Made by a program: the position numbers and the translations under genes
Shown: one piece after another, positions 50,012 to 61,500 of the stretch
Layout of the letters: each line of letters starts with the position of its first letter
Numbering within the stretch: position 1 is the first letter of the stretch
Notes under the pieces: generated by a model
The model's database searches: none
What the model was told of the DNA's origin: nothing
Seen by the model: only the letters and a program-made list of their open reading frames with translations
NCBI GenBank assembly: GCA_029962745.1
Contig: CM057154.1
Coordinates: forward strand, 33,046,424-33,110,423
Origin: Echinometra lucunter
Lineage: Eukaryota; Echinodermata; Echinoidea; Camarodonta; Echinometridae
DNA: 64,000 nt
Reading direction: 5' to 3'

Positions 50012-50404
50012 TGATCCGAAGAGGGCCGTTGCAAGACATTATATACCACCAATTAAGATAAAGCTTTCGGGCACCTGCCCTTCATCAGGATCTGGAATCA
50101 ATAATGATAATAACGACAGTACAGTACAGTGCACATATGAAATGACAATAAATACATCAACAAAAAGAACATAAGTTATGAACGATAAACATATAGGCGG
50201 CAGAAATATACAAAAATAAGGTAGAAACGGTAGAAATCAATCGTATTATACTAATCAATATACAAGAATATACAAGAAATGGTCAATTATTATCATTATT
50301 GATTCCAGATCCTGATGAAGGGCAGGTGCCCGAAAGCTTGATCTTAATTGGTGGTATATAATGTCTTGCAACGGCCCTCTTCGTAAACCCCCCTTTTCGG
50401 ATCA
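50012..50404. mobile_element. Inverted repeat with hammerhead-like cores
   Basis: Left arm 50012-50113 and right arm 50288-50404 are near-perfect inverted copies around a 174-bp centre; the right arm has an extra C-rich insertion near 50383-50397. Each arm, read toward the outside, contains CTGATGA, then GGGC-AGGT-GCCC, then GAAA, flanked by AGATC and (A/G)ATCT. Penelope-like retroelements can carry inverted terminal repeats with hammerhead motifs, which this resembles; no reverse transcriptase is present. Confidence 0.6.
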
Positions 50405-50572
50405 CACATATGATATGACGAAGAACCGCAAACGTACATCACCGAGACTGATCACAATTTATATATATATATATATGCATAGAAAGAAATGAAAATAGGA
50501 GAATAATAATTGCGTAGCTCCCTCAATGTTCCCCAGAACTGTCATCCATTTTGAATCAAGGGTTGATAAAAT

Positions 50573-50642
50573 GCCTCCGCCGGGAATCGAACCCGGGTCA
50601 CTGGCTTAGAACGCCAATGCCTTACCACTAGACCACAGAGGC
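50573..50642 (-). tRNA. tRNA-Arg (UCU)-like cloverleaf, gene or SINE head
   Basis: On the minus strand a full cloverleaf folds. Acceptor GCCTCTG pairs with CGGAGGC (one G-U), D stem GTCT/AGGC encloses a loop with conserved GG, anticodon stem TTGGC/GCCAG encloses GTTCTAA (anticodon TCT), and T stem CCGGG/CCCGG encloses TTCGATT. A discriminator A and then TTTT follow directly, a Pol III stop. Position 32 is G, which is unusual. About 95 bases further on lies (AT)n, so this could instead be the head of a tRNA-derived SINE ending near 50459. Confidence 0.6.
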
Positions 50643-52600
50643 GGGCCAGCAGGTAGGCGTGACCGAATCCAATCGACCGACAGACAGATTTCCAACCCTT
50701 TATGATCCTTTATTTTGGTGCAGATGAGTTAATGAACAATGAGAAGCCGCGTGCCGCAGTTAGATCTCAGCTAGAAGCCTGGATGTTAGGCATAGCAATA
50801 CCCTTGGCAAATGCCAAACAACACTTGGTATAATAAACAACACTCTAAGAATAATTTCCTTAGACCTGAATCGGGGAAAACTCGGTAAATTTGATTAAAA
50901 TCTTAATCTAATAGATTGAGAAATCGATCTCATTGACTGTAATTTATCTATCTAATTTTGAGTGCCCCCTAATTACAATCGATTTAGATTAATTTCTAAT
51001 CTAAAAGATTAGAGTGAATGAATATGATGATATAAGAAAAACAAATGAAAGTACCGTATCATGAAACATAGTTTAAACGAAAATTTAAAACTATAAAATG
51101 TATTTCATCTTTTATGCGTTTTCAAGCTTTTTTATTTCTTTACGTCAATTTGTGCTCAAATAAGTTTATCAAAGCCCCAAACAACTTACCCAAGAAAAGC
51201 AACGACAGAATGTAGACAAAATAACAGGTCGGGGGGGGGGGGTAAATCAATAGAGACTTGGAAAAGCTGAAAGTGACATTGAAGCTTGAGTGATGAATGA
51301 TAAAGGAATGATGTTCTAAACCATGCATTAGAGTAAATGGGCCTCTTCCCGGCATCAGCATCTGTGTGTTGCTCATTAATTTACTTTATTGTTCTACTAT
51401 TTTATCTTGGTTGTCTTTGCCTAACGATCATGTATGATGCTGCTATTCTAAGCCATTAGAGCGACTAAGTTTTCCCTTAATAATTCTTCTGTATTGTTTC
51501 GCACTCTAGTTTCTTGGTCGTCTTCCCGAATAACAATAGTATGATATGGATGGTGTTCCAAGCCATTGGAGCGATTAACCTTCCGGGCGTCTGTGTGACT
51601 CACGTTATTCTTTTATTTTCGTGATTTTCTTTGCCGAATAATATTATGATGATTATAATAATGATAATAATAATAATAATGACAATATACAGATTACAGA
51701 ATAGTTCTACCAACATGTCTCTGTCTCTCTCCTCGTTTCTATGCTCTTCGGAGCAATCTACAGAGGCGTTACGTCTGATCAGATTGCAAGGTCACTGTTA
51801 ATAATTTTTTTCAACGGAAACAACAGAGAGGGATAAAATATTTATTTTAAACTTCATAATCTGAGACTAAAGGTATATTTGAAGCGAAACGAAGTACTTG
51901 TAATGGACACACGCGCAAAACAAGGAATGGGATATTGCAGATGACAAAATTTCAACAGAGTATAAGTCTAGAGCGAATAAAGAGACAAAATGACGAGATA
52001 ATAAAACAAGCGATACAGAAGAAGAAGAAGAAGAAGAAGACATGAACCAGAAAATTGAACATTACAATGAGTCTGGTACCATACCTTTGCGGATGTATAG
52101 CGGGGGGGGGGGGGGGGGGCGCACTTCCGACCCATGCCAAGATTTTTAAAACGAAGTGTACAGTGTGCCCCTCCCCTCCCCTTACAAAATCTAATGACCC
52201 GTTTCCTTTTGTTACCATGGTTACGGTCAGAAAAGATTCAGACAAGCATCTCCCTGTAAGAAGACAAGGAAAAGGTATAGTATAAAAAAGGAAAATAATC
52301 CTTGAAAATCTTGGAAATTTCAAGTAAAATGAAAAGCAATTTAAAAATAGGTGTGAGATCATCAGTTCTTGAATGAGAGAAGAAATGGAATTTGTAATAT
52401 TCTAGAGTCGACATTAAAACATGAACCTCATTACTACAAAATACTCACATTCGAGAATGGTCAAGGACCGCCTCCTTTGAATTAAAATATTTGGCAAACA
52501 TCGAACACTCTCGAAGTGCTATAGATAAATAAATATGAATGACGAAGGACTGGCTTTGAAAAAGTTCTTGGCGATAGAGAATTAACGTCAGATGGCGCTC
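50643..52600. other. No gene seen
   Basis: (GAA)n at 52018-52040, G-runs at 51231-51242 and 52101-52119. Two similar segments near 51440 and 51560 share AAGCCATT(A/G)GAGCGA, suggesting a diverged duplication of about 110 bp. No exon was recognised. Confidence 0.55.
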
Positions 52601-52658
52601 TATAATTTGCCATGTAAGTCTCAAGAACATTACCGGGAGAAAAAAAAAATGCTGATTA

Positions 52659-52661
52659 CCC

Positions 52662-52740
<79 letters not shown>
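52659..52740. repeat. Poly-C and (CT)n
   Basis: About 12 C followed by two CT arrays interrupted by CCTCC. Confidence 0.95.
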
Positions 52741-52741
<1 letters not shown>

Positions 52742-52899
52742 GTATCTAATAGAGAGGGGGAAGCTACAATGATTATCACTGGGGGGACCCTAAAAGAATA
52801 TGCTCAACATTTTATTCTCTCAAAGAAGAATAGGTGCACTTTTTGCTCTTTGTAAATAAAAAAAATCAAACGAATAAAATATATATATCTTGTACAGAT

Positions 52900-53310
52900 A
52901 TCAGCTGTTCCTATGTTGTTCCTATGTTATGTCTTTGTTACTGATGTTGTTTTTAGTAACTTCCTGTTGTTTGTCTACTCTGTTTTTGCTTTTATAGAAT
53001 ACGTAACTGTTTTTGTCCTTTGTTTTTTGTGCTTTTCTTTTAAATTTTCTTTCTCTTCTTTGTTAATTTTGGTATATATGATTAGTTACTTTGTCTTATG
53101 TTATAATGTTTATTTATATACCTTTTTATTAAGACATCGTTTACATAATTCACGTATACATGTATCAGTCTTTGTGAGAGCAAATGTTATCTGGCTCCCT
53201 CGCCACAAGCTTAATGCTTTTGGGCTTGTTGCCTTCCATTATATTTTGATGCAAACTTGACATTTTTTCAGTTATTTTGTTTATGGTATATAGATATCAT
53301 TTTAAGCTGA
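52900..53310 (+). mobile_element. Probable LINE 3' end
   Basis: TGGCTCCCTCGCCACAAGC, GGGCTTGTTGCC and CTTCCATTATATTTTG lead to a TTTAAGCTGAACTGAA tail, a form I associate with non-LTR retrotransposon 3' ends in marine deuterostomes. The 115-residue hydrophobic ORF at 52913-53260 is T-rich 3' UTR read as protein. Confidence 0.4.
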
Positions 53311-53569
53311 ACTGAATCCCAATCTGCCACCTGGGTGACGGGTTCCATTCCATTGAAGTGGTTTATCAGAATGTGACGTTGCCCAGCAAGAATTGTTCTC
53401 CTCCAATTCGCTGGCATCGGCGTATGATGTCAAACGGTCTAGGTGCCTGCAGTCTGTGGACATCACTGAACCACGTGGTGATGGATGCTGACTCTTTTAT
53501 AATTTACTTTAAAAATTCTCCTTTTAAGTACTTAAGCGCTCCAATAAACTAGAGAAGGACAGAAACAAG

Positions 53570-53800
<231 letters not shown>

Positions 53801-53859
53801 AACTGATATATAGATAAAGGGGAGCATAAAACTTGTACAAAAGATTGATTGAAGATCTT

Positions 53860-56099
53860 TGATTTGCATAATTTGAATCTGAGCTATGCTTGTCAACCGT
53901 TTATTGCTCGCTAAAACGTCAACTCCAATCTGGCTTCTCACTTTGAATGGGACAAACTTGAATGGTGTCAAAAAGCTTTTCATGTCAACTCAGTCCTGTC
54001 AACGAAGTGAATAAAAGCTTTATCTTAAATCATTAAGAGTTACTTTAAAAAGAAAAGGATTTAAATTCAGGTGGATTAAGAGTGCTAGTCAATGAAAGCT
54101 CGACAAAAGATATCTCCCGAGACTCGGGGGTATGATGGGAAGATCAGCCTTCGCGCTCAATCTGCGTTTGGTCTTCATAGAGTAAGTACCAACAAATTTC
54201 TGTCCTTCCGTATAAAATTGAATTATAAGACTGTATTTTTAATGTAACCGTTAATCAGTTCTTATAATTACTACAAGCATTACCACACATCAGTATGATA
54301 CAATATCCATACTTATTAGAGCCTATTTGAGGTCTTTTTTTGCATATTTTTATCATGTTCGTTATTCATTTGTCTACTTATACGATATGATCTATAGGCC
54401 TTTGCGTACCTTGTTTATTTGTGTCGATTATTCATTATTTTATGTAAAAGTGATTATTGTATACAATTTCCAATATGACGTAATTTTGGATCTGTTACCT
54501 TGTGAAACCAATTCCGTCTGGCGCCTTCTTTGGCTACCAGTCACTGGTGTAGGTTTATAGTGAGTGAACAAAGTATGTGTGCGCCATCTCTTTTAATCAT
54601 AGCGTTATGTTGATACTCTTTAGTATACCAGTTATAAATCAAACAATATTTTGCCAGTTTCGCATTTTATATAAACTTCAGCTTGTCTTAAGAATGGAAA
54701 GCACCATTTGCGGGACCATTTGATGTGATTCTGCTGCATACAAGATTCTGGCTTTAGATCTTTAAAAAAAAAAAGGGGGGGGGGTTATACAAATGGAATG
54801 TAACCGTTGGAATTGTTCTTCAAAGTTCAAACTGTTTCTTTATCGAGAAGTGTGTCGTCAAACATCAGTGAAAGTTAGTTTGTATGAAGCGAAAGCCAAC
54901 ATATGATTACATTTTTGCTCGATCTCAAAAGGGCACAAAAACTTTTTGAAGAATATATGCTCAAATCCGTACTGCCCTGCTGTAGATGTTTCCATATAAT
55001 TCGCAGGCGTGTCATGTCAGATGAACAATTTAGTGTCATATACTGTCAAACAATGCTGACAAAGCAAAATCTGCTTCAGAACCCACAAGTAGTAAGCCTT
55101 TCAATGTTTGTAGCTATGTTTTATCATTGAATCATTGCAACAAAAGGCTATCTGGTTTTTGACCATTTTGAGAAAACTTGCAATGAAGTTATATTGCAAA
55201 CACTGGTTTAATGCTGATGGCCATGCCTACTTTGGGTGATACCCTGCTGTAGCAAAGTTTGCTGTAGAAACCATTATTACCAATGGGTTCCTGGTCTCTT
55301 ATTGATCATTTTGATATCAAAACCTCATATTGACCGGAAAATGAAGATAGCCCTTTGTTGCACTAAACCCTCGATATTTTTCTTTAAAATCTCGCCTTCT
55401 AAATATCACTTCTTCTCTCTTTCTCCTATCCATCTCTCACTTGTCTCTCTCTCCTCTGTGTGTACTTCCTTTCCATTTACCGGTATGCATTTATATTCTT
55501 TTATGTCTTCTCGGGTTTATTCCTTTCTCTTTTAAAAATCCATTTTCCTTATCTCTTCCTCTCAATATCTCACTTCCTTCATAAATCTTCTCTATATTCT
55601 CTGCTCGCTCTTTCTCTCTCTTGGACTCTCACAATTTGTGTATGATCAATTACATATTCAACATTTCATTTTTACAAAATTTGAAACAAATTTCCCAGAT
55701 CTGTTACGACTCAAACTAACTTAATATCAAATTAGATTTCCCCTTTCATTTTCAAAAGATGAAGATGTATCTGTATGGTAGAATTTGGGGTCATTACCAC
55801 AATCTCTTCATGATGGGTATTATGGACGGTCAGCTAAAAAGAATTTACCAAAGATGACAATTAATACATGGCTCACAAATCAAAATATTGTTTTTATTGA
55901 AAGAAATTTTAAAAAAAGAATATAATCATTCAATTACAATATCAACACCGATAATAGTACAGGCAGGCATACAATGGAAGCACTCAAAAAGAGTCTCATA
56001 ATTATAATTATAATTATAATACATGTTTACATATAAATCTTATTTTCTTTAATTTACACATTATGCATTTTCCCCTCCTTTCTCTGTCTTTATCTTATC
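53860..56099. other. No gene seen
   Basis: AT-rich sequence, with a CT-rich stretch at 55400-55640 and (ATAATT)n near 55999-56021. No domain in any ORF. Confidence 0.6.
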
Positions 56100-56190
56100 T
56101 ATCTCACTTTTGATATCCCTCTGTGCCCCAGAATTGTTTACTATAGATCAATGGCGCATTACAAATGCTCTCATTATTATTATTTTAGGG
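56100..56190 (+). mobile_element. Probable retroelement tail with (ATT)n
   Basis: CAATGGCGCATTACAAATGC followed by TCATTATTATTATT resembles the common GCGCTATATAAATGC(ATT)n end of deuterostome SINEs and LINEs. Confidence 0.35.
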
Positions 56191-56449
56191 ATCCGAACAA
56201 GACACATTTATGAGTTTCACGCTTAGTTTACCTAAAATATTCTACTTGTTAATGAGATAGCAGAATGGAGAACCTCAAAAATCCTTTATGCATTCATCAT
56301 CAAGAAACCCACTAAGCAAACAAGCAATTTGACTGTGTGCAATCGACAATTATGCAAAAAAATATATTTCATTTACCTTTAACTAAAATACCTGCCATTT
56401 ATTCAAGTTGTCATGAAAACATAAAATTTGTGAACAGTTTCACATATTT

Positions 56450-56600
56450 TTCTGACCCTATGACCTTTGACCTACATTATATACATAATTCGTAAGGCAT
56501 AATTGTAAGGTATACAAGTACCAAGTTTGAAGCTCATATTTCAAATGGTTGAGATAATGTTTTAACTAGACTAAAACATGAAGTCAAAATCTAATCAGAT
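56450..56600 (+). repeat. Single diverged unit of the 151-bp TGACCT repeat
   Basis: Contains CCCTATGACCTTTGACCT, then CAAGTACCAAGTTTGAAG, TTTCAAATGGTTGAG and AATCTAATCAGATTGTCC, in the same order as units at 34394-35084. Confidence 0.7.
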
Positions 56601-56715
56601 TGTCCTCCTATAGTGATCACAAGCTGTTTATTTTGAACACAAGGGCATTTGAAGAGTAGGTTCCATGACATTTGTTCTGGCGGCAACTGCTCCCACAGAA
56701 AATCTGCATGTTTAA

Positions 56716-57407
56716 AGCCCCCTCACACCTAACCGAATTGCCTGAAATATGCCTTGCGATGGCTGGCGAAAGGCATTTTAAAAAAAAATCGTTTTCAATG
56801 GTAACTGATAGTAAATCATATTTACCCTTCGTGTTTGGGTTCGTACACCTTCTGAACTAACAGCTGCGATTATTCAAATTCGCGTGGAAATTTTGAACAT
56901 GTTTAAAATTTCCTGACGAATTGAAAAATCGTTGGTCATCTGTTTGAATTTGCATCTCTTATTTAGTCTGCGGTAATCGTTCGTTTATCATTTGTGTGTT
57001 ATTGTCATGCATAGTCCCTCATCGCGCTTTTGCCAAAGTGGACCAATCTCGAAAGAACCCTTAACGAAGCAACACGATGACAAACGCCCGATCTATTCCC
57101 TCGTCTTCGTTTCTAATCGCACGCCATATCAAACCATTGCTCACTGTTCGTTCGTCTTATTGGGTTATATCAACCCTTCGCTCGCCTTCGGCTGCAATTT
57201 ACTCAAAGAGGTGAACCGAAAAATTGATATCCTTCGCATGTCATATTTATCCTTCGCTTACCGTTCGTTGACAAAATTTGACAATAGTTACTGATCGCAT
57301 GATTTGACGGAAATTTTATCTGAATTTGTTGAATTCGCGTGCATTTCGTGCATTTTTCCCATTCGTCACCCTTCGTCCGCCTACATTCGGTCAGGTGTCA
57401 GGGGGCT
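56716..57407. mobile_element. TIR element with AGCCCCCT ends, CpG-rich
   Basis: Left AGCCCCCTCACACCTAACC and right, inverted, AGCCCCCTGACACCTGACC, both followed by GAAT; 692 bp. The interior is studded with TTCG motifs (CCTTCG, GTTCG, ATTCGC). The 100-codon ORF 56992-57294 shows no known domain. Confidence 0.75.
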
Positions 57408-58316
57408 ATTAGCCAAACATAAAACCTAAGCCAAACATAACCCCAAACCTAACACTAACCCTAATTCTTATCCTCACTTATTCTGAAGCAAAACCCCTAT
57501 TGCAATCCTAAACCTAACCGTATGTCTTCGGAGAAATTAAGGCAGGAGCAATTGTCACAGGAGCAAATGTCAGGTCACCAAAGAGTAATCCTATCCAGAT
57601 GAAATTTCTGCTGCCACATTCTTTTTGTTGCAACAAAACATTGGAAATCACACAAGAGGCTGGCCAATGCCTTTTCACAACTTACTAGTGAAAAAATAAA
57701 TTTGTTTGCAGTTTTCTACATTTCATATTGCAGAAAACATGATAAAGTGTAACTGAATATTCAAACCATATGCTGAGACCCTTAAAAAATAAATAAAATG
57801 CACCTATTTTCAAAACTCATAGTTTATGGATATAACTTTGCTCCCAATCAAAGGAATTGAATAAGCATGACTATAATTCTAAAAACATATTTTTGTTGTT
57901 CTCTTTGCCCTGCAGGTTTATATAGTGTACTGAGTGCTTATTTTGATGTAAGTACATTCATTTATTTTTGTTTCCAGTTTCCAATCATTTTACCAAATTC
58001 TTTCTTCTTGTAACATACATCTACAGTATAGCAAAGGCCTCAAAACAAGAATAACTAATCATTTCAAAACAAGCACATAATATTTGAGACATGCCATTTA
58101 TCAGAAATGTTCAAAGTTGGGCTGGGGAAGAGATGGTGGGGGTGGTAGGAGGGAGGTGGTGGTGGTGGTGGTGGGACACATCTTGAAATGAGTATGCTAG
58201 CTAACTCTCTACTATCGCCCCTCATATGGCACTCTAAAGGGGGGGGGGTGAAGAAAAAATGGATGGAAATCATGAAATATGTAATCTTTATTCATGGGCA
58301 TTTTTCTTCTTTACAG
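57408..58316. other. Upstream of the double CxxH start-codon exon; 5' UTR intron
   Basis: Ends in the 3' splice site at 58316. It includes repeated CCTAAC-like strings (57420-57520) and (GGT)n at about 58154-58172. The first exon and promoter were not found. Confidence 0.5.
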
Positions 58317-58323
58317 TTTCATC

Positions 58324-58508
58324 ATGGCTACAGTTGTACCAAACGCGGGACAGGGACCACCAGTACCCGTCAATGTCAACGCTGGACCGTGGGCCCTAGT
58401 CTCCCATAGGTGCGTGTGTCGCACTAAGTCCGGTGAGCGCTGTAAGCGCAAGACCCGTCACCTGAGCAGGTGGTGCTGGCAGCACCGGGCTCCCCTCACA
58501 GACGATGA
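58324..58508 (+). CDS. Double CxxH gene, coding exon 1 (residues 1-61 and part of 62)
   Basis: ATG 58324 lies seven bases after the AG of a good 3' splice site (58316), so the 5' UTR is split. The context ATCATGG has A at -3 and G at +4. Residues 1-28 are Pro, Val and Asn rich with no motif; residues 29-54 form CxxH motif 1. Unspliced reading hits TGA at 58510, within the donor region. The donor is GTGAGT, leaving two bases of a Glu codon. This exon has clearly higher GC than its flanks. Confidence 0.87.
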
Positions 58509-61500
58509 GTGAGTATTATTTTTTGAAAAATATATTTGAAACTGACCTTTTTCTATGTATTCTATATTTTCAGCCAGTAAGACCAGATTTAACAAAGTGC
58601 GTAAAAAATTGAAAAAATTTTGAATATTAATATTTCTATAAAACAATCTGAAATCCTGAATATGTTTTTAACTTCTTCGCAATGATATAAGGTAAAAATT
58701 TGTAAGACAGCATTTTTTTCAAATGTTAAAAGTAGATACCAATGAACAGATTAAGTCTACAATAGGCAGATACCCGTTACCTTTTGAAACTGCAATAGTT
58801 TCTCCATTTTTAGCCCAATAAATAGTATCTGTTTTGATTCATACTTTAACATATCGATAATTATATATCTAACATTAATTTCAAGCATAAATGAATTATA
58901 TATGATAAATCTTTAAAACATTAATCAGTGTTACCAGTTTCTCTGAAGGCATAAGCCTCAGGATTCTGTAAAATAATTTTTGTATAATTATCTAGTTTTT
59001 GGTCGAAGCAATTAATTTCTAAAACTAAAAAATCAACAAGAAATAAAAAATATTCTATATGAGGTCTATTTATCTAATCATGTGGATTTGCACTCAGTTA
59101 TTCATTCATTTGTGCATGCATTCATCCTTACATAGCACAATCCCAAGGCATTTGACCATATATGTTACAGATCGCATATATCTGAGCACTGTATTAAATC
59201 AGTAGGCGTACATCTTAGATGAAATATGCAGCATATAGCTGAGGTGAAATTCATATACAGTGCATCCCCAAAAAACTTTACACTTTTACAATGGCTGCCA
59301 AATAAAAATATATGATTCTGGCGGAAAAGGTTTATATATATGAATAGCTCATGGAGTCAACTTTCACATGAGACCAAAAAGGCTGAAAATAATTCATGCT
59401 TGGGTGAGCACTGCTCACTTTTGTAAAGGGTATGAAAATTAGGTTGCGCAGGAATTGCGCCTTCCAATTTGTGAGAAGAAAGTCCTTTGGAGGTTACAAA
59501 ATTGAGGGTAATATGATAAATTGATGATCAGTTGCAGTCAGTTTAGGTTTGCTGAGTGAATTTTATGGTTAATTAAGTCAAATTTCATGCATGAGTGAAC
59601 GGGAATTGCATTCATTATTGTAGCATTGTACCTTTCCCTGGTAGACTCAGTGGTGTGTTCATGGGAGTCAGGATTGAGTGATGGTACATGGTGCAGGGGA
59701 GGTGAGATGTAAGGTAGGACTTTGTTGGGTAGATGGGATAAGGGTTAAGAGGACATGCATGCCCCCCCCCCCTCTCTCTCTTCCTAGGTGTGCTTGTGCA
59801 TATCTTGGCAATTCACATCCGTTGGTCTCCTCTTCAAAATATCCCGACCACATTCCCTTATCCCGAATTCTACCTGCATTTCCAAATTGGACTGGGACTG
59901 GTATCACCCATTGACACCTGAAGTCAATTGCATTCTATCAGTCAATCAATCAATACCGAAGTTAGACGATCAACATTTAGGTATCAATCAACTAGTCAAT
60001 GTATCAGTCAATCAATCAATCAAGCATTCAATCACCATTCAGCTGTTTCAATCAATGAATTATTCAATAAATCAATCATAATTAATCAATAACTCAGTCA
60101 ATCACTCAATAAAAGTTTATCCAACCAACCAGAAAAACGGTACAGGGTAACAGAAATTGGTAAAATGAACATGTCAATCTTTGTTTTCAGTTGATTTTCA
60201 TTCATTTCAATTTTACAACTGCTCCATCCATCTTGTAAGAGAAAAGAGGGGGAAAATAAATGATGATGGAAACTAAAAATCAGAGTCTGAATGGTTCAAT
60301 GGTCAGAGTTCAATGGTCCACATGTCCACCTCCTCCTTCGATGCACAATCTTGTTCTCTTCACAAGGGATAAGGGAAGGTGGTTTGGATATTTTGGAGTG
60401 GAGACCAAAGAATGTGAATGGTCAAGATATGCACCAACACACAGGAAGCAAGAGAGAGAGAGAGAGGGGGGGGGGGGGGGAGGCATACTGTCCTCTTGAC
60501 CCTTATCCCTCTAGCCAACAAAGTCTTACCCTATCTCACCTCCCCTACAACATGTACCACCACCCAATCCTGACTCCTATGAACACACCACCGAGTCTAC
60601 CTGGGAAAGGTACAATGCTACATTAATGAATGGAATTCCCGTTCACTCATGCATAAGATTTTGATTCAATAAACCATAAAATTCACTCAGCAAACCTAAA
60701 CTGAACATGAATTCATCATATCACCCTCAATTCTGTAACCTCTAAAGGACTCATCTTTCACAAATTGAAAGGTGCAATTCCTGCGAAACCAAATTTTCAT
60801 ACCCTTTACAACAGTGAGCAGTGCTCACCCAAGCATGAATTATTTTCGGCCTTTTTGGTCTCATATAAAAGTTGAGTCCATGAGCTATTCATAAATATAA
60901 ACCTTTTCTTCCAGAATCATGTATTTTTCATTTGGCAGCCATTTCAAAAGTGTTAAGTTTTTTTTTTGGACGCACTGTATAACCGCAATTCATGCAAATG
61001 GATGGGAAACTAAATGACCAAACAACTTGAAAATGTACCTGTCAAATCAGAATCTCATCTGTATTGATCCTTCATAATACCAATTTATTTATTTCATCTT
61101 GTCTAAAACAGGGTAGAAGAACTTGTAGCGCGTCGCCCGTATCGCTGCCAGGCGCACACCAGGGCCGGAAGGCAGTGCAGTAGGGATGCCACCAAGCGCT
61201 ACGTGGTCCCCTACTGTAAACAGCACTGTAAGTACTTCTTAAATCTGGATCTTACATAAACCTTACTTTAAAAACAGCCAAGAAAATAGAAAGGAATATT
61301 TCTTAAGATTAAATGGTGGGCAAGTGGGAAGCTTTTTTAAGATTAATTAGTTCACTTCTCTGATAAATACTTTTGTATGTTTATATGTTGCATGTTTACA
61401 TCTTATTTTTTTTGCAATTGGAGAAAAAAATTGAAATTTCAAAATAGAAATTCCATGAGCATATTGTGACATATACAAATATGAAGGGAGCGAGGTGGAG

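Larger units (their letters stand above)
58509..61111 (+). other. Intron 2 of the transcript (first coding intron) of the double CxxH gene
   Basis: A 2.6 kb intron (GTGAGT...AAAACAG). Most of it is the foldback element 59256-60979. The remaining 58509-59255 and 60980-61111 are AT-rich with no feature seen. Confidence 0.8.

Noticed and set aside
52913..53260. 115-residue hydrophobic plus ORF resembling a membrane protein
   Set aside because: T-rich sequence always reads as Phe/Leu/Val/Tyr; the region looks like a LINE 3' end.
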